From contig NC_067132.1 in the NCBI RefSeq assembly GCF_021347895.1, positions 26,939,757 through 27,003,756 of the forward strand: a DNA stretch of 64,000 bases, given 5' to 3'. Position 1 is the first letter of the stretch. Each line of letters starts with the position of its first letter. Below the pieces are notes generated by a model. It was not told where the DNA came from, searched no databases, and saw only the letters and a program-made list of their open reading frames with translations. This DNA is from Acanthochromis polyacanthus. Lineage: Eukaryota > Chordata > Actinopteri > Pomacentridae. The translations under genes were made by a program, and so were the position numbers. Shown one piece after another: positions 61,500-64,000 of the stretch.

Positions 61500-62210
61500 T
61501 TCTGATCAAATTTATCATCATTCGTATGAATGTAAATGTTTGTCATAAGCCACCTCAATTGAACTTTGTTTTTTGAAGTAATTGGGGAAGTTTTCCTGAA
61601 ATTTCACAGTTGTCATTAACCTTCTGTAATGGGATACTTCAAAACGCACATAAAAGTACATTATATCGCTATAAGTGTGGCTCCTGAACCTGTGGTCTGA
61701 CTGTGGTTAACAGTTTGTTCTGGACGTCTCCACAGCAAATGTGTGAACATCAAAAAGCTGCACACTCTCAGCTACACCGACAGGCGACAAATGAAGGTTA
61801 ATGAAGGTACATGTTGAACATGCAGTGAGGTTGGCAAGTGAATTCGGGATGGATAATTCTGACTACTTTGCAGCGCAGACTCCCCAACGGTTAAATGAAA
61901 GGGAGAGGGAATCTATTTCATTTATCAGACAGTCTAGAGTTTCTGCTCCAGCTGATTTCATGGGCATGGGCACTTCCTCTCAAACTGCAACTGTTGTTAG
62001 CGATAAAGACCCCCGCCTCGTCTTCTGCCGGAGTCTGCTGACAGACTTCAATATTATACATATTTATAGATACATGTAAAGTGTTTTTCATCTGATTTGA
62101 CCATTTTGTCCAAGAAACTAGTAAGAAAATTGAACTTACAAAAGATATACTTTAGGTTAAAGTTCACTCAGTCTATTAGAATTAGTAGAGCCTCAAGAAA
62201 CTTTGGGGAT
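61500..62210. other. Intergenic, no gene seen
   Basis: Unique sequence between mobile elements. The 92-codon frame at 61801-62079 has no recognisable motif. Confidence 0.35.
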
Positions 62211-63720
62211 ATTTATTCATTTATTCAACCTTTGTTTAAACTCTGAGCGCACTGAGGTATGAGTAAGAGGATAAAAGATGACAAACAAACGTGGACAACA
62301 AGAATATATTAAAAAGAAATGATGAAATATGAAGAGGAGTAGAATTAAGGTTTTAAAACAAATAAAACAACAAAAACAACAGCTGTTGGAAGATAATAGA
62401 TGGAAATTAAAAACCTGAATTGCTCAAGGTATAAAAATGAGTCAAACTTTAGAATGTTTTAAAAGTTATCCCAGGTTTTAAGGTGCACGGCGATTAAAAC
62501 TGGATTTTCCTAGCATGCTAAAAACAGTAACCAAGTCATTTAATGTGTACTGAGGGCCTAAATTAATAGATGGTAATGGAAGGTGATAAAAACAAAACAA
62601 ACAACAACAAAAAAACAGTGCAAGCCTTATGAGTTTTTTTTAAAAAAAAGCCCAGTATAAATCATGCCTTAGAGAGACACAGGGCCATCCAACCTCAGTA
62701 TTGGACTCAAAGACATGAATATTATAATTGTCACGATTAATAAATCTTTGTTGAGAATGATAAAAAAAGCATCTAGTGTACTTAAGAATTGCTGCTCATA
62801 CATGCAAAGATGTCACCATAATCCAGGACTGATAAAAAGTGTTGCTTCTTTAAGTATTTTCCTACAATGTAGTGGAAAACATGATGTATTTCTGTGGAAG
62901 ACGACATTTTTGACTTAAGTTAACAGTTACGCCTGAGAATTAAATGTGAGTTTGTCATTGATTCAAATGCCCAAATAATACAAATTTATGTGTACTGAGC
63001 ATAGACTGTATATAAAGTGGACGTAGCATCTGGCTCCAGAATTGAAGCCAACCCGGAAGTGTCAAAAACTTGCAATATCACGCCGTCCGCTAGGGTTGGC
63101 TCCAAAAAGCTTTTGCTCCATAGACCCCAATTCATTTTTGGAAAAAATTAAATTTGATAGAATGATGTTCTACAGCTCAGGATTTTTTTCCCGTTAGTTT
63201 TCATGGTCAAAATGAGAGATCAGGTGGCCGATCTTAAAATAAATCAATACTGAATTTTAAATAAATCGTTAAAGTTGGCGGAGCCAGGGGGCGTGGCTAT
63301 ACTTGATAGACAGCAACAGAAGCCTCTGCGGTAAAACGTGGGCGGGATAAGAGAGTCCTCAGCCAATCCTGCGCCTAGTTGCTCTCCGGTCCAGCCTGTT
63401 TGATGACGCTTTTTACATCACTGGCTCCAAAAAATCCAAAACGGCGACCTGAAGTAGCAAAATCCGGGCTTCATTTTCTCGGCGTTGAAACCAACGGGTG
63501 ACATCACGGTTAGTTCATGTCTGGTACTGAGATAAATTTGTAAAAGAGTGAGCCAGTTCTGAAGGGCTTTTACAACATAATGTACAGTATTTGCACTACA
63601 ATATAACAGGGTGTCATCAGCATAAAGGTGTACATTACAGTTGGATACTGAGAAAGTAAAATTTTTGATGTACAAAGTGAACAAAAGTGGGACACCTTTT
63701 GCAATCTTCACAAAAAGCCC
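62211..63720 (-). pseudogene. Decayed non-LTR LINE, split by a MITE
   Basis: On the - strand, 63720-63532 encodes part of a reverse transcriptase: GVPLLFTLYIKN-like residues, then VHLYADDTLLYCSA, whose YADD box (complement of about 63611-63628) is the RT catalytic motif. The frame continues to the point where a 524-bp MITE is inserted (63000-63523). Beyond it, 62991 downwards holds eroded coding remains, including VLDYGD (near 62850) and a VGWPSLSVR-like piece (near 62690), both known from the C-terminal part of fish LINE proteins. The 3' end looks like AAAGGTTGAATAAATGAATA (complement near 62213-62240). Stops and shifts make it non-functional. L2/CR1/jockey-type is likely; the exact clade is uncertain. 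Confidence 0.75.
63000..63523. mobile_element. MITE (hAT-like) inside the LINE
   Basis: A 524-bp element bounded by the 8-bp direct repeats GTACTGAG (62992-62999 and 63524-63531). The left end CATAGACTGTATATAAAG is typical of a common fish repeat; the right end reads CAGACATGAACT on the complement, an imperfect match to the left. The 8-bp duplication favours hAT-like transposition. Removing it rejoins the LINE sequence. The 97-codon - strand frame at 63418-63711 is a chance fusion of MITE and RT codons. Confidence 0.82.
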
Positions 63721-64000
63721 CTGTTTGCTTACAATAAGTTTTACATGAAGAGTTCAAAATGGAACCTCAAACCTCTTATAATAGTTTGTTAAAGAGCCTT
63801 TCTACAATTTTGAAGTCAAATGTCACAATGGTAAAGATACCTAAATGGTTCCTTGAGGCTCCTCTACTCCTGAGAGTGTATAAAATGATCCGCTTTATGA
63901 TAAAGAAATAATACAGCTGACAGTATTATGGTGCTTTATTTCAGTCCAACATAGAACAAGGTTTGTAATTGCTAACAATTAATAAACATACCAAAAAATC
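63721..64000. other. Window edge, unassigned
   Basis: May contain more of the - strand LINE, but I could not recognise conserved RT residues beyond 63720. AT-rich, no gene seen. Confidence 0.3.

Noticed and set aside
63418..63711. 97-codon - strand frame containing a YADD box, taken as one protein
   Set aside because: Its C-terminal third is MITE sequence; only the N-terminal part is LINE reverse transcriptase.

Overview
The window is vertebrate, and almost certainly teleost (percomorph-like), nuclear DNA. The evidence is one intact single-exon receptor gene in a large gene-poor, AT-rich interval, together with repeat types typical of ray-finned fishes: Tc1-like transposons, hAT and TTAA-flanked MITEs, L2/CR1-like LINEs, a tRNA-derived SINE, and GGATn/TATCn tails. 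Nothing is bacterial or viral. I cannot fix the species; the protein and repeat sequences would fit a damselfish- or cichlid-like lineage, but that is a guess.

The only gene I can call with confidence is mc4r (melanocortin-4 receptor) at 44064-45044 on the + strand: a complete 326-residue class A GPCR in one exon. A CCAAT box, a candidate 5' UTR with a 25-codon upstream ORF and a long candidate 3' UTR (AU-rich motif, AATAAA near 46920) surround it. The other weak coding candidate is an exon-like segment at 1886-2113 (-) with good splice signals and a symmetric phase; I do not recognise its product. All other open frames look like chance or repeat-derived ORFs.

Layout: 1-7 kb is mostly unique sequence with the candidate exon and a Tc1-type MITE. 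7-8 kb holds a tRNA-SINE followed by a local repeat cluster. 10.6-11.4 kb is a 29-bp minisatellite with a higher-order duplication. 15.9-16.8 kb is a dead Tc1-like transposase. 17.6-18.4 kb is a repeat copy (family R1) split by a perfect foldback hAT MITE. 19.7 kb has a mariner-like end. 21-26 kb mixes low-complexity DNA, R1, a TTAA MITE and candidate conserved non-coding blocks. 28.5-37.9 kb has a second TTAA family, further R1 copies and a local duplication. 38.6-39.4 kb is a hAT end plus a TTTTGTC array, echoed by a second array at 50.7-51.1 kb. mc4r lies at 44 kb. 48-55 kb has a second Tc1-type MITE, R1 and LINE tails. 58.7-64 kb has several MITEs, an L2-like LINE 3' end, and a second LINE on the - strand interrupted by a 524-bp MITE with an 8-bp target duplication.

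Functionally this reads as a receptor gene sitting in its own regulatory desert. The non-repeat blocks between the transposons, some rich in homeodomain-like TAAT and GGATTA sites, are the places to look for mc4r (or neighbouring-gene) enhancers. I saw no evidence of an undescribed multi-gene system. The most informative novelty is the set of nested and repeated non-autonomous elements whose insertion order can be read directly from target-site duplications.
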